The notes under the pieces are model-generated. The model worked only from the letters and a program-made list of their open reading frames with translations, searched no databases and had not been told where the DNA came from. The position numbers and the translations under genes were made by a program. Below, in pieces: positions 1-7,094 of a DNA stretch of 12,239 bases; position 1 is the first letter of the stretch; each line of letters opens with the position of its first letter. Source of the DNA: Acidobacteriaceae bacterium (lineage in GTDB: Bacteria; Acidobacteriota; Terriglobia; Terriglobales; Acidobacteriaceae); assembly GCA_003140705.1 (NCBI GenBank), contig PLKU01000552.1:1806-14044 (forward strand). The letters run 5' to 3'.

Positions 1-2940
1 AAGGAGTTTGGCACGCACGGCGATGGAAAAGCGGATGACTGCGCGGCGATCCAAGCCGCGATTGACAAGGCTGGAAGTGCAGCCCAAGAGGGTATTGTGT
101 TCGTGCCCTCCGGCCGCTACAGGCTTACGCGGACCATATACATTTGGCCAGGTGTCCGCGTGATTGGCTATGGGGCCACGCGCCCAGTGTTTCTGCTGGA
201 GGACAACTCACCGGGGTTTCAAAAGGGTGTGGGCGTCATGGTAATGTTCACGGGTGGTCGCCCTAGACAGATGCCTCCCGGCATGGGTGTGCGGGTTCCG
301 TTTTCACCGCCGGGCACGGTGCCGCCTGATAGCGCTATCGCTGACGCTACTCCCAGCACATTTTATTCGGCTATGAGTAACATCGATTTCGAACTTGGCG
401 AAGGCAACTCAGCCGCCGTTGCCATCAGGTTCCATGCGGCGCAGCACGCTTACCTCAGCCACATGGACTTCCATATCGCGTCAGGACTTGCGGCACTGAC
501 CGAGATCGGCAACGAGGCTGAGGATCTACATTTTTACGGCGGACGCTACGGCATCCTGACAGATAAGACCTCGCCGGCCTGGCAATTCACGCTGATCGAT
601 TCAACTTTTGAAGGCCAGCGGGAAGCGGCGATCCGCGAGCATGAGGCAGGTCTCACCCTGATCCGCGACACGTTCCGCAATGTGCCTACCGCTGTAGATA
701 TCGATCCACAGTATTCCGACGAGTTGTGGGCCAAGGACTGCCGATTTGAAAACATCTCAGGCCCCGCGGTGGTCATCAGCAACGAGAAAAATCCTCTAAC
801 TGAGATCGGTTTTGAAAACGCTGTGATGCAGGATGTGCCGACCTTTGCTCGGTTCCGCGAAAGCGGGAGAACTGTGCCGGGCAAAGGTGCGATTTACAAG
901 GTGAGGAATTTCAACTACGGGCTGATTGTGCCCGGCGAGGGAATGACTGGCAGCATCGGCATGCAGTATGACGGGGCGTCGCTAAGCAGCTTGCCCATTC
1001 CGCTGCCGCCGGCCATCTCAGCGCTGCCACCCACTGAAGAATGGGTGAATGTCCACACACTTGGTGTGACAGGAGACGGCACAACCAACGACACGGCCGC
1101 GATTCAAAAAGCAATCGATACGCATCGAGTGCTTTATTTCCCCAGCGGTCACTACATTGTCAGCGACACACTAACCCTGAAATCTGACACAGTGCTGATT
1201 GGTTTGCACCCTACGCTGACGCAATTTGACCTGCTGGATAGCACTGCGGGTTATCAGGGTGTGGGACCACCGCGTGCCGTGATTTCTGCGCCTGCGGGCG
1301 GTAAGAATATCCTTTGCGGATTTGGAGTTTTTACTGCTGGCGTGAATCCGCGCGCAGTTGGGGTCCTGTGGAGAGCCGGCGCCGGTTCACTAATCGACGA
1401 TGTGCGCTTTCTTGGCGGCCATGGCAGCGGAACCAACCCGTACAACAACAACCACACCGCTGATTCCGATTTGCACAAGCGCTGGGACGGGCAGTATCCC
1501 AGCTTGTGGGTGAACGATGGAGGTGGCGGCACCTTCGCAGACATTTGGACTCCGAACACGTTTGCGCAGGCGGGGTTCTATGTTTCGAATACGAAGACCC
1601 CGGGCCACGTTTATGAACTCTCGACTGAGCACCATGTCCGCAACGAAATCCGGTTTGACCACGTGGAGAATTGGGATCTGAATGCTCCGCAGACCGAAGA
1701 GGAAGCCGGCGAGAGTCCCGAATCGTTGTCATTGGAATTTGATTGGTCAAAGAACATCACTGTCGCCAACTATCACGGCTATCGCGTCACTCGCTCGCGC
1801 GCACCGTTTTCCGCTGCTGTGCGGCTGTTTCATTCAGGGGAGATCCATTTTCGCAACGTGCATGTGAATGCTGAAAGCGGATATGCGATTTGCGATGACA
1901 ACGGCTGCGGTACATTTCTTCGGGTGAGCAAGTTCCCATACGAAAATGGGATTGAAGATGTGACGCATCATCTGGAAGTCCGCGAACGAGAATTCGCTAT
2001 GCTCGATATTCCGGCAGAGCCGCTCAGGCCCTCAGTGCAGGGTGACTGGGGAGTGTTTGCCGCTGGGTCCAAAGTTGAAAAGCTTGAAGACGGCTTCTTT
2101 TCCATTTCGGGCGCAGCGGTAGATGCATCCGGGAAGCTTTATTTTGTGGACCATCATCAGCAGCGCATTTATGGCTGGTCGGCAAGCGAGGGACTCACCG
2201 TTGAACGAGACAATCCGCTGGACCCGGTGAACCTGGCATTCGACAAGGCTGGGGACCTGCTGGTTGTCTCGTCTGATGGCCCGGAGGGAACTGTCTACTC
2301 ATTCCGCCCCGGTTCCCCGGAAGACCAGTTGACGGTGATTGCGCCGCAAGCTACCAGGCCGCATCCGGGTGCTGCAGTTTTGCTGCCGGTGAATTACTGG
2401 AACAATGGAGAGTTCAAGAACCAGTTCGACTTCAGCACCTACACATACACAACGCTGTGCGAGATGTTTGTTCAGGACGTGTCTACGCCCAAGACGAGAG
2501 AATATGTGTCGCCCGACGGGAGTGTATATCTGCCTGCCGGACGCGTATTTCAGCAGGGGCCACCGGACTGGAGCGGCTGGCGATTCTCTGACGACCTTGA
2601 CGCCGAAGGTTTTATCGCCGCCCTCCCCGGTGAGCACGTTTTTATCAGCAGCGCATCAGAAGACCGGACCTACCGCGGACTCGTGGCTGGAGACGGCACA
2701 CTGACCGATCTCAAGCCATTTGCTGAGAGAGGCGGTGAGAGCGTCGCAGTGGATGGCAAGGGCAACGTGTATGTAGCCAACGGCCAAATCTTTGTGTATG
2801 ACTCGGCTGGAAAAGAGATTGGCGAAATCGACGTGCCGGAGCGTCCTATTGATCTTGCGTTCGGCGGAGCGGATCACCGCACGCTCTTCATTCTCGCCCA
2901 CCACGCGCTGTTTGCAGCGACGATACGAAGTTCAAAATGA
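1..2940 (+). CDS. Two-module pectate-lyase-3/GH55-like beta-helix protein fused to an SMP-30-like beta-propeller (5' end outside window)
   Basis: The reading frame is open from base 1, so the N-terminus and any signal peptide lie outside the window; a GTG at 97 is internal, because coding similarity begins before it. Visible length is 979 residues (numbered from base 1). Two copies of the pectate-lyase-3/GH55 opening motif are seen: GTHGDGKADDCAAIQAAID near residues 4-22 and GVTGDGTTNDTAAIQKAID near 355-373. Each is followed by a V-x-F/YFPSGxY stretch typical of the first strands of a right-handed beta-helix. Paired helices are the architecture of GH55 exo-beta-1,3-glucanases. From about residue 681 the sequence changes to a propeller-like pattern (AAVDASGKLYFVD, GNVYVANGQIFVYD, AFGGADHRTLFI) matching SMP-30/gluconolactonase endings. 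The likely role is exported polysaccharide binding or hydrolysis; the substrate is unproven and catalytic residues were not assigned. Such proteins are often simply labelled gluconolactonase. It ends in TGA with no clear terminator. Confidence 0.85.
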   Translation, partial: KEFGTHGDGKADDCAAIQAAIDKAGSAAQEGIVFVPSGRYRLTRTIYIWPGVRVIGYGATRPVFLLEDNSPGFQKGVGVMVMFTGGRPRQMPPGMGVRVPFSPPGTVPPDSAIADATPSTFYSAMSNIDFELGEGNSAAVAIRFHAAQHAYLSHMDFHIASGLAALTEIGNEAEDLHFYGGRYGILTDKTSPAWQFTLIDSTFEGQREAAIREHEAGLTLIRDTFRNVPTAVDIDPQYSDELWAKDCRFENISGPAVVISNEKNPLTEIGFENAVMQDVPTFARFRESGRTVPGKGAIYKVRNFNYGLIVPGEGMTGSIGMQYDGASLSSLPIPLPPAISALPPTEEWVNVHTLGVTGDGTTNDTAAIQKAIDTHRVLYFPSGHYIVSDTLTLKSDTVLIGLHPTLTQFDLLDSTAGYQGVGPPRAVISAPAGGKNILCGFGVFTAGVNPRAVGVLWRAGAGSLIDDVRFLGGHGSGTNPYNNNHTADSDLHKRWDGQYPSLWVNDGGGGTFADIWTPNTFAQAGFYVSNTKTPGHVYELSTEHHVRNEIRFDHVENWDLNAPQTEEEAGESPESLSLEFDWSKNITVANYHGYRVTRSRAPFSAAVRLFHSGEIHFRNVHVNAESGYAICDDNGCGTFLRVSKFPYENGIEDVTHHLEVREREFAMLDIPAEPLRPSVQGDWGVFAAGSKVEKLEDGFFSISGAAVDASGKLYFVDHHQQRIYGWSASEGLTVERDNPLDPVNLAFDKAGDLLVVSSDGPEGTVYSFRPGSPEDQLTVIAPQATRPHPGAAVLLPVNYWNNGEFKNQFDFSTYTYTTLCEMFVQDVSTPKTREYVSPDGSVYLPAGRVFQQGPPDWSGWRFSDDLDAEGFIAALPGEHVFISSASEDRTYRGLVAGDGTLTDLKPFAERGGESVAVDGKGNVYVANGQIFVYDSAGKEIGEIDVPERPIDLAFGGADHRTLFILAHHALFAATIRSSK

Positions 2941-3239
2941 TGCCGAAAGCTCCGAGTGAACAAGATAGGACGATTGATTGCTTGAATCCATAAACTCATA
3001 TCCATTTCGATTCGTTCGTTACGTCAATCACGCAACACATCAGAAGAAACGACATTTCGCATCATTCTGTTGACGCTTCGTCACTCGATATTAGACTTTG
3101 AGGTAAGAGCCGCAGAGTCTTTCTTTCTTCACTCATTGAGCAAGGTGGGATCGGCAGATTGCCTGGGGCGGTCGACGCCCGGGTGAAGTTGTTGCCGGAT
3201 CATCGTCGCGCTTTTCGTCCTAATTTCATCGAATGTCCA

Positions 3240-3252
3240 GCGCGCTGCGCGC
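3240..3252. repeat. 13-bp GC palindrome just upstream of promoter
   Basis: Two perfect 6-bp arms, GCGCGC and GCGCGC, flank a single T. The dyad ends 28 bases before the proposed -35 box of the methyltransferase promoter. It could be an operator or simply low-complexity GC sequence; nothing identifies a binding protein. Confidence 0.3.
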
Positions 3253-3280
3253 CAGATGAGATTACCTCTGTGGATTTCGG

Positions 3281-3309
3281 TTGTGCGCGTTATTGATGAA
3301 GCCTACAAT
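3281..3309 (+). promoter_or_regulatory. Putative sigma-70-type promoter of the methyltransferase
   Basis: TTGTGC (3281-3286) and TACAAT (3304-3309) are separated by exactly 17 bases, the optimal spacing for a housekeeping sigma factor. The -10 box matches the consensus at 5 of 6 positions and the -35 box at 4 of 6. Transcription would begin near 3316, giving a leader of about 50 bases before the ATG at 3367. This is a by-eye match. Confidence 0.45.
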
Positions 3310-3350
3310 GCAAAAGTTCCCCAATCCACAGCAATTACAACCACACTTCG

Positions 3351-3356
3351 AAAGGA
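3351..3356 (+). promoter_or_regulatory. Ribosome binding site of the methyltransferase
   Basis: AAAGGA lies 10 bases before the ATG at 3367. Together with the promoter position it favours this start over an in-frame ATG at 3256, which would lie upstream of the promoter. Confidence 0.5.
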
Positions 3357-3366
3357 CTCCCACCTC

Positions 3367-4377
3367 ATGGAAGAGCCGCGCATTGATCACATCATGCAGA
3401 TTGGCCTTGGTTTCTGGGCCTCAAAGACGCTGCTGAGCGCAGTAGAGATAGAACTGTTCACGGAACTGGCAAAGCACCCCGAAGACCTTCCCACAATAAC
3501 CGGACGCCTCGGTCTGCACCCACGGTCTGCCCGCGATTTTCTTGACACACTGGTTGCGCTGAAGCTGCTTGATCGGCGCGACGGAGTTTATTACAACACT
3601 CCTTCGACTGACCGCTTTCTGGACAAGCGCAAGCCGTCGTATACGGGAGGGATCTTGGAGATGGCGAATCGCCGCCTCTACCCTCACTGGAACAATCTGA
3701 CCGCCGCATTGAGGACGGGCCTACCGCAGGGAGAGGGTGGACCGAGCGAACCTGACACTTTCGCCACCCTCTACGCCGATCCAGAGCGGTTGAAGGGGTT
3801 TCTGCGAGCCATGACAGGGATCAGCCATGGTGGTAACCAGGCGATCGCGAGGCAGTTTCCGTGGGCGCAGTACAAATCGGCAGTGGATGTGGGCACCGCG
3901 CAAGGGGATCTCATCGTCCAGGTCGCCCTGGCCAATCCGCACATTGCCGGCATGGGCTTCGATCTGCCTGAAGTGGGTCCTATCTTCGAGGACTATGTTG
4001 CGGCCAATGGGCTTTCTTCTCGTGTTGAGTTTCGTTCAGGAAGCTTCTTCGACGCACCGCTGCCTGAGGCCGATGTAGTGATGATGGGGCACATTCTTCA
4101 CGACTGGGACCTGGAGCAGAAGAGGCTATTAATCGCCAAGGCGTATGCGGCTATCAAACCCGGTGGTGCATTTATTGTGTACGAAAGCATTATCGACGAT
4201 GACCGTAAGGAGAATGCCTTTGGGCTCATGATGAGTCTGAACATGCTCATCGAGACGCCTGGGGGATTCGACTACAGCGGGGCCGACTGCATGGGCTGGA
4301 TGAAGGAAGCCGGCTTCAGCGAAACGCGTGTAGAAGACCTGGTTGGGCCCGACTCCATGGTGATTGGAATCAAATAG
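3367..4377 (+). CDS. SAM-dependent O-methyltransferase (acetylserotonin/hydroxyindole O-methyltransferase-like, Methyltransf_2 family)
   Basis: A protein of 336 residues, normal for this family. The N-terminal 90 residues form a winged-helix dimerisation-type domain ([19 protein letters not shown], then [21 protein letters not shown]). The Rossmann methyltransferase domain follows: motif I is [10 protein letters not shown] (about 172-181), a variant of the usual DVGGGxG, and the acidic FDLPEV follows it. HILHDWD contains the presumed catalytic His245 found in plant-type O-methyltransferases, then [11 protein letters not shown]. The family transfers a methyl group from S-adenosylmethionine to a hydroxyl of a small aromatic or polyketide-like molecule in the cytoplasm; the substrate here cannot be told. 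The start at 3367 has a ribosome binding site and family-like sequence begins there, while the 37 residues upstream look non-coding. It has its own promoter and faces the esterase-GH28 chimera, with 91 bases between the stops. Confidence 0.88.
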   Translation: MEEPRIDHIMQIGLGFWASKTLLSAVEIELFTELAKHPEDLPTITGRLGLHPRSARDFLDTLVALKLLDRRDGVYYNTPSTDRFLDKRKPSYTGGILEMANRRLYPHWNNLTAALRTGLPQGEGGPSEPDTFATLYADPERLKGFLRAMTGISHGGNQAIARQFPWAQYKSAVDVGTAQGDLIVQVALANPHIAGMGFDLPEVGPIFEDYVAANGLSSRVEFRSGSFFDAPLPEADVVMMGHILHDWDLEQKRLLIAKAYAAIKPGGAFIVYESIIDDDRKENAFGLMMSLNMLIETPGGFDYSGADCMGWMKEAGFSETRVEDLVGPDSMVIGIK

Positions 4378-4468
4378 CGCCTTCGACGGATGAAGCAGCC
4401 ACAGAGGATGATGCGCTATGGTTGCATGTTCATGATTGAATTCCCGCGAACCTGTTGACTCCCTTGCC

Positions 4469-5893
4469 TCAGTGCAATTGATATGGCTGAGCGGGCAAAG
4501 GGACGGGATCATCGGGTTTTGGCGCATCGGTGGGTGCGGCGCCGTTCAGACCAATGCCGGTTACGTTGCTGGTATTGATCAGGGCTCCCGCGTAGCCGGT
4601 AACGCTGATGTTTTTGATCTCAGCCCGACGAACATTCGCAAGATAGATTCCTTTGGCGCAGGTACCGGTGATATTGACCAGGGAGAAGCCTTCAAGAGGC
4701 TTGTCCGGATGGACGCTGGTGCCGTCTACAAGGATTGGCGCATCGGTGACGCGAATGTTTGAAAATCGAAAGTTCCTGACCGTAGGAATGCCATCGTTGC
4801 CGGGGACAGGGGATTCATCCTGCTTGCCGCTGCCGAGCAACTTGAAACGAATCAGTCCGCCCTGGGTTCCGGAGACGTCGAGGTTGTTGGCAACGATGTC
4901 CTCGATAAACGCGCCGCGACCGGGACGGGTTTTTATGTAGAGAGCAAAGGTCTTTGCGCCGGTGAACTTGCAGTGTTCGATGCGAACGTTGCGGATGCCA
5001 CCCGATGTCTCGCTGCCAATGCCGATGCAGGCGAAGACCAAGCCCGCAAATGTGCAATTGGAGATGTGCACATCCTCAGTGGTTTGGTGCAACAGATAGC
5101 CTTCGCTGCCGCCGCCGGAGCAACCAAATGCGCCGATATGCTTCGCATCCACTTCGGGAAGCTGGGCGAGATAGTCGATGCCGCGCATCGCGTCCCAGAG
5201 CTCATAGAGTGCGAAGGTATCTCCAATCAGCATCGGCTTGAGGCTGGCTTCGCCGTGTTCGCCAGTGGGGCCGGTCGCGAGCGAGGAGCCAGGCTTGGCG
5301 GGATCGGGATACTGCAGGCGCTCACCCTGGCCGATTGGATCGTACGACAAAACGACAAAACCGTTTCGAGCAAATAAGGCAGCGGCGCTGTAATCACCGG
5401 CCTTGCCGGCAGGGCTGTGGCCCGGGCTCATCAGAATGGCCGGAAACTTGGTGTCCGCAGGTGCGCCATCGGGAACATAGAGCAGCGCCGTAACCGGAAA
5501 GCTGGGTTGACTGTCGAAAAGGACCTTCTCAATTCGAAAGCCGTCGGCCTGCGTGGAGCCGAGAGTTCTGGGATTGAGCGGCGTGCGCTCAGGTAGCGTG
5601 CCGACGAGTGACATGATCTGTTTGCGGACCCTTGCTTGACGCGCTTCAGCGTCGGCAAGTGATTTGATCAGGCCAATGCTTTCGGCGCGGGTCGAGGTAT
5701 ACGCGGCGGCGAGGTTGTCAAGATATTCGGTGAGGTGCGTGCGGCCGATTTGTGCGGGGCTGTTTGGATCACTCCTGGAGCCTGGAAGGGGAGCCGGACG
5801 AACAGGCGGAGTGGGGGTCTGAGCCAATGCGACGCCGGCAAGTACGGCGCCAGCGCACAGTGTGCGAACAACGGAAGAGATAGCCCTGCACAT
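4469..5893 (-). CDS. Chimeric protein: N-terminal half of an acetylxylan-esterase-like alpha/beta hydrolase joined in frame to the C-terminal half of a GH28 polygalacturonase
   Basis: A protein of 474 residues. Residues 1-24 are a Sec signal peptide ending ALA-QT. Residues about 45-262 match large exported acetylxylan-esterase-type hydrolases: ALLYVPDG, FPAILMSPGHS, GFVVLSYDPIGQGER, and the nucleophile elbow FGCSGGG with Ser259. The acid and His of the triad should follow this point, but the sequence changes abruptly at about residue 263 into GH28: GYLLHQTTEDVHISNCTF, IGSETSGG (292-299), YIKTRPGRG (319-327), then beta-helix turns to a normal C-terminus. The GH28 front half, with the catalytic Asp motifs (NTD and DD), is absent, and the expected GHG His is not seen. 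Neither half appears catalytically complete, so this is best read as a deletion-fusion relic that remains open, or as an assembly error. It follows the ThuA-like gene by 50 bases, likely in one transcript. Confidence 0.82.
   Translation of the reverse strand: MCRAISSVVRTLCAGAVLAGVALAQTPTPPVRPAPLPGSRSDPNSPAQIGRTHLTEYLDNLAAAYTSTRAESIGLIKSLADAEARQARVRKQIMSLVGTLPERTPLNPRTLGSTQADGFRIEKVLFDSQPSFPVTALLYVPDGAPADTKFPAILMSPGHSPAGKAGDYSAAALFARNGFVVLSYDPIGQGERLQYPDPAKPGSSLATGPTGEHGEASLKPMLIGDTFALYELWDAMRGIDYLAQLPEVDAKHIGAFGCSGGGSEGYLLHQTTEDVHISNCTFAGLVFACIGIGSETSGGIRNVRIEHCKFTGAKTFALYIKTRPGRGAFIEDIVANNLDVSGTQGGLIRFKLLGSGKQDESPVPGNDGIPTVRNFRFSNIRVTDAPILVDGTSVHPDKPLEGFSLVNITGTCAKGIYLANVRRAEIKNISVTGYAGALINTSNVTGIGLNGAAPTDAPKPDDPVPLPAQPYQLH
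5093..5116 (-). other. Fusion junction between the esterase and GH28 halves
   Basis: The nucleophile Ser259 codon is at 5117-5119, followed by three Gly codons and then SEGYLLHQ, which reads as the GH28 segment that normally follows an SGRD/AGRD-type motif. The join therefore lies at or near the GGC repeat. Short GGC/AGC microhomology there would suit a deletion between two neighbouring genes. The exact base cannot be fixed without the parent sequences. Confidence 0.6.
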
Positions 5894-5900
5894 CACGATG

Positions 5901-5904
5901 CCTT
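5901..5904 (-). promoter_or_regulatory. Ribosome binding site of the chimeric gene
   Basis: On the minus strand AAGG precedes the ATG at 5893 by 7 bases. A GTG immediately upstream (5896) would have only 4 bases of spacing, so the ATG is preferred. Confidence 0.45.
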
Positions 5905-5943
5905 GATACTCTTCGAAGAAAACTGGTCAACAACAAATGCGCA

Positions 5944-6978
5944 TCAGTTCTGTGGCGCGACATTCTGGATTGGGACATGGTCTGCGGGGATATGCTGCGC
6001 GACAATCGGCTTCTGCACCTCGCGGACCAATGGTGAGGCGCCGTTCAGGTACGTCGGGTCCATGGAAGCGATATCGGCGCGAAAACTCACAGTGTTTGCG
6101 GTGGGAAAGCCGGCCGGGATCTTCTGTGTGACTTTCCCGGTGGCTACCCACTCGGTGCCGCGCTGCAACAAGGTCATCAGACCAACGCAACTTAATGCGG
6201 ATACATCGTGCCCCATCGTGGTGTGAAAGACTCTTCCCTTTCCGTAACTCACGACCATCACCATCGGCTCGTCACGATCTGTGCCCTTGTTTTTTGGATC
6301 GGAGTGGGCAGTGGCGAGTACGGTCATGTTCTTGCCTGGACCGCGAAGGGTGGCGTAAAGCTCGTCGGCAGCGTGCATCCATACGGGCGGCAAACCTTTC
6401 ATGATTGGATGCTCGGATTGGCGCGTGACAACCTGAAATGGAAGCCGCGCCCCATGCGATCCGGCAGATCCTGGACTGGGATCGGAGACCAGCTTGCCAT
6501 CCTTGATGAACCACATGGGCCCTGCCTTCTCCGTGCGGCCTCTCCAGCCGCCAATGCCGATCATCAGGTTATACGCCGACCAGTCGGGGAAGGCATTATC
6601 AGCCGCATGGACCACCACAAGGCCGCCGCCCTTGCTCACGTACTGCTCGAACTGTGAACGCAGAGCCTCGGGCCAGTCGGGGGCATCGTAGTTCGATACG
6701 ATCACCTGATAATGGCTGAGGTTTGGCTTGAAGTCGCTCAGGTCCTGATCCGATGGAGGCGCGGTCATCACCGTGACCTGAAACAGCCCGGTCTCCTCGA
6801 GCTCCGCCCGCAGCACAGGAGTGGTGAGTCTCCAATTGTGGTAAGGTCCGCCGCTTTGTCCATCGAGTAAAAGTACCCGGATCATCGTGAGTCCATGAGC
6901 AGAAGGCGATTGGGCTATGAGGGCAAACGGGGCAACAAGAAGAATGCCGAACAGAACAAGGATTGCCAAGTGCCTCAT
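5944..6978 (-). CDS. Exported ThuA-like domain protein
   Basis: A protein of 344 residues with a signal peptide (MRHLAILVLFGILLVAPFAL, cleavage after LIA before QS). The rest matches the ThuA-like fold, a glutamine-amidotransferase-like Rossmann domain: IRVLLLDGQSGGPYHNW, YDAPDWPEALRSQFEQYV, GGGLVVVHAADNAFPDW, EHPIMKGLPPVWMHAADELY, and MVMVVSYGKGRVFHTTMGHD. ThuA domains are linked to sugar metabolism (trehalose utilisation) and, in exported forms of soil bacteria, sit beside glycosidases; the precise reaction is not established. About 55 residues beyond the last core motif have no recognised domain. The start is the ATG at 6978, with GAGG 8 bases upstream; a GTG at 6984 is too close to that site. 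It lies 113 bases after the CHAT gene stop and 50 bases before the chimeric gene, so it probably heads a two-gene unit or is reached by read-through from the caspase operon. Confidence 0.87.
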   Translation of the reverse strand: MRHLAILVLFGILLVAPFALIAQSPSAHGLTMIRVLLLDGQSGGPYHNWRLTTPVLRAELEETGLFQVTVMTAPPSDQDLSDFKPNLSHYQVIVSNYDAPDWPEALRSQFEQYVSKGGGLVVVHAADNAFPDWSAYNLMIGIGGWRGRTEKAGPMWFIKDGKLVSDPSPGSAGSHGARLPFQVVTRQSEHPIMKGLPPVWMHAADELYATLRGPGKNMTVLATAHSDPKNKGTDRDEPMVMVVSYGKGRVFHTTMGHDVSALSCVGLMTLLQRGTEWVATGKVTQKIPAGFPTANTVSFRADIASMDPTYLNGASPLVREVQKPIVAQHIPADHVPIQNVAPQN

Positions 6979-6986
6979 GATCACAG

Positions 6987-6990
6987 CCTC
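6987..6990 (-). promoter_or_regulatory. Ribosome binding site of the ThuA-like gene
   Basis: GAGG on the minus strand, 8 bases before the ATG at 6978 and only 2 bases before the alternative GTG at 6984. A small hairpin (GCGGA/TCCGC arms, 6994-7010) sits just upstream of it. Confidence 0.5.
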
Positions 6991-7057
6991 GTAGCGGAGG
7001 GTTGTTCCGCGCAGGAGAAGAATACACCAGACATTGAGTTTTCACGCGCAGTGGCAT

Positions 7058-7094
7058 TTAGCAATGAACAGCTCTTAGCAATGAACAGCTCTTA
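7058..7094. repeat. 17-bp tandem duplication at the end of the CHAT gene
   Basis: The unit TTAGCAATGAACAGCTC occurs twice in perfect tandem and is followed by a third TTA, 37 bases in all. On the coding strand each unit starts with TAA, and the first TAA is the stop codon of the TPR-CHAT gene, so the stop and the following 14 bases have been copied once. The unit length is not a multiple of three. This looks like a recent slippage event. Confidence 0.85.

Larger units (their letters stand above)
2941..3366. other. Intergenic region upstream of the methyltransferase
   Basis: These 426 bases lie between the beta-helix gene and the chosen methyltransferase start. No convincing coding sequence is seen: the methyltransferase frame is open back to 3256, but that stretch has no family-like sequence and contains the likely promoter. 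The first 300 bases are AT-richer than the neighbouring genes and show no tRNA, terminator with a T-run, or strong repeat. The part nearest the gene holds a 13-bp GC palindrome (3240-3252) and a promoter (3281-3309). Confidence 0.6.

Noticed and set aside
3166..3180. Hairpin GGGCG-GTCGA-CGCCC as a terminator of the beta-helix gene
   Set aside because: The stem is only 5 bp, lacks a T-run, and lies over 200 bases beyond the stop codon.
3256..3366. Upstream extension of the methyltransferase from an ATG at 3256
   Set aside because: The 37 extra residues are not family-like, the likely promoter lies inside the stretch, and a ribosome binding site precedes the ATG at 3367.
4374..4419. Inverted repeat ATAGCGC/GCGCTAT between the convergent genes
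   Set aside because: The 7-bp arms are 32 bases apart and no T-run follows, so it is not convincing as a bidirectional terminator.
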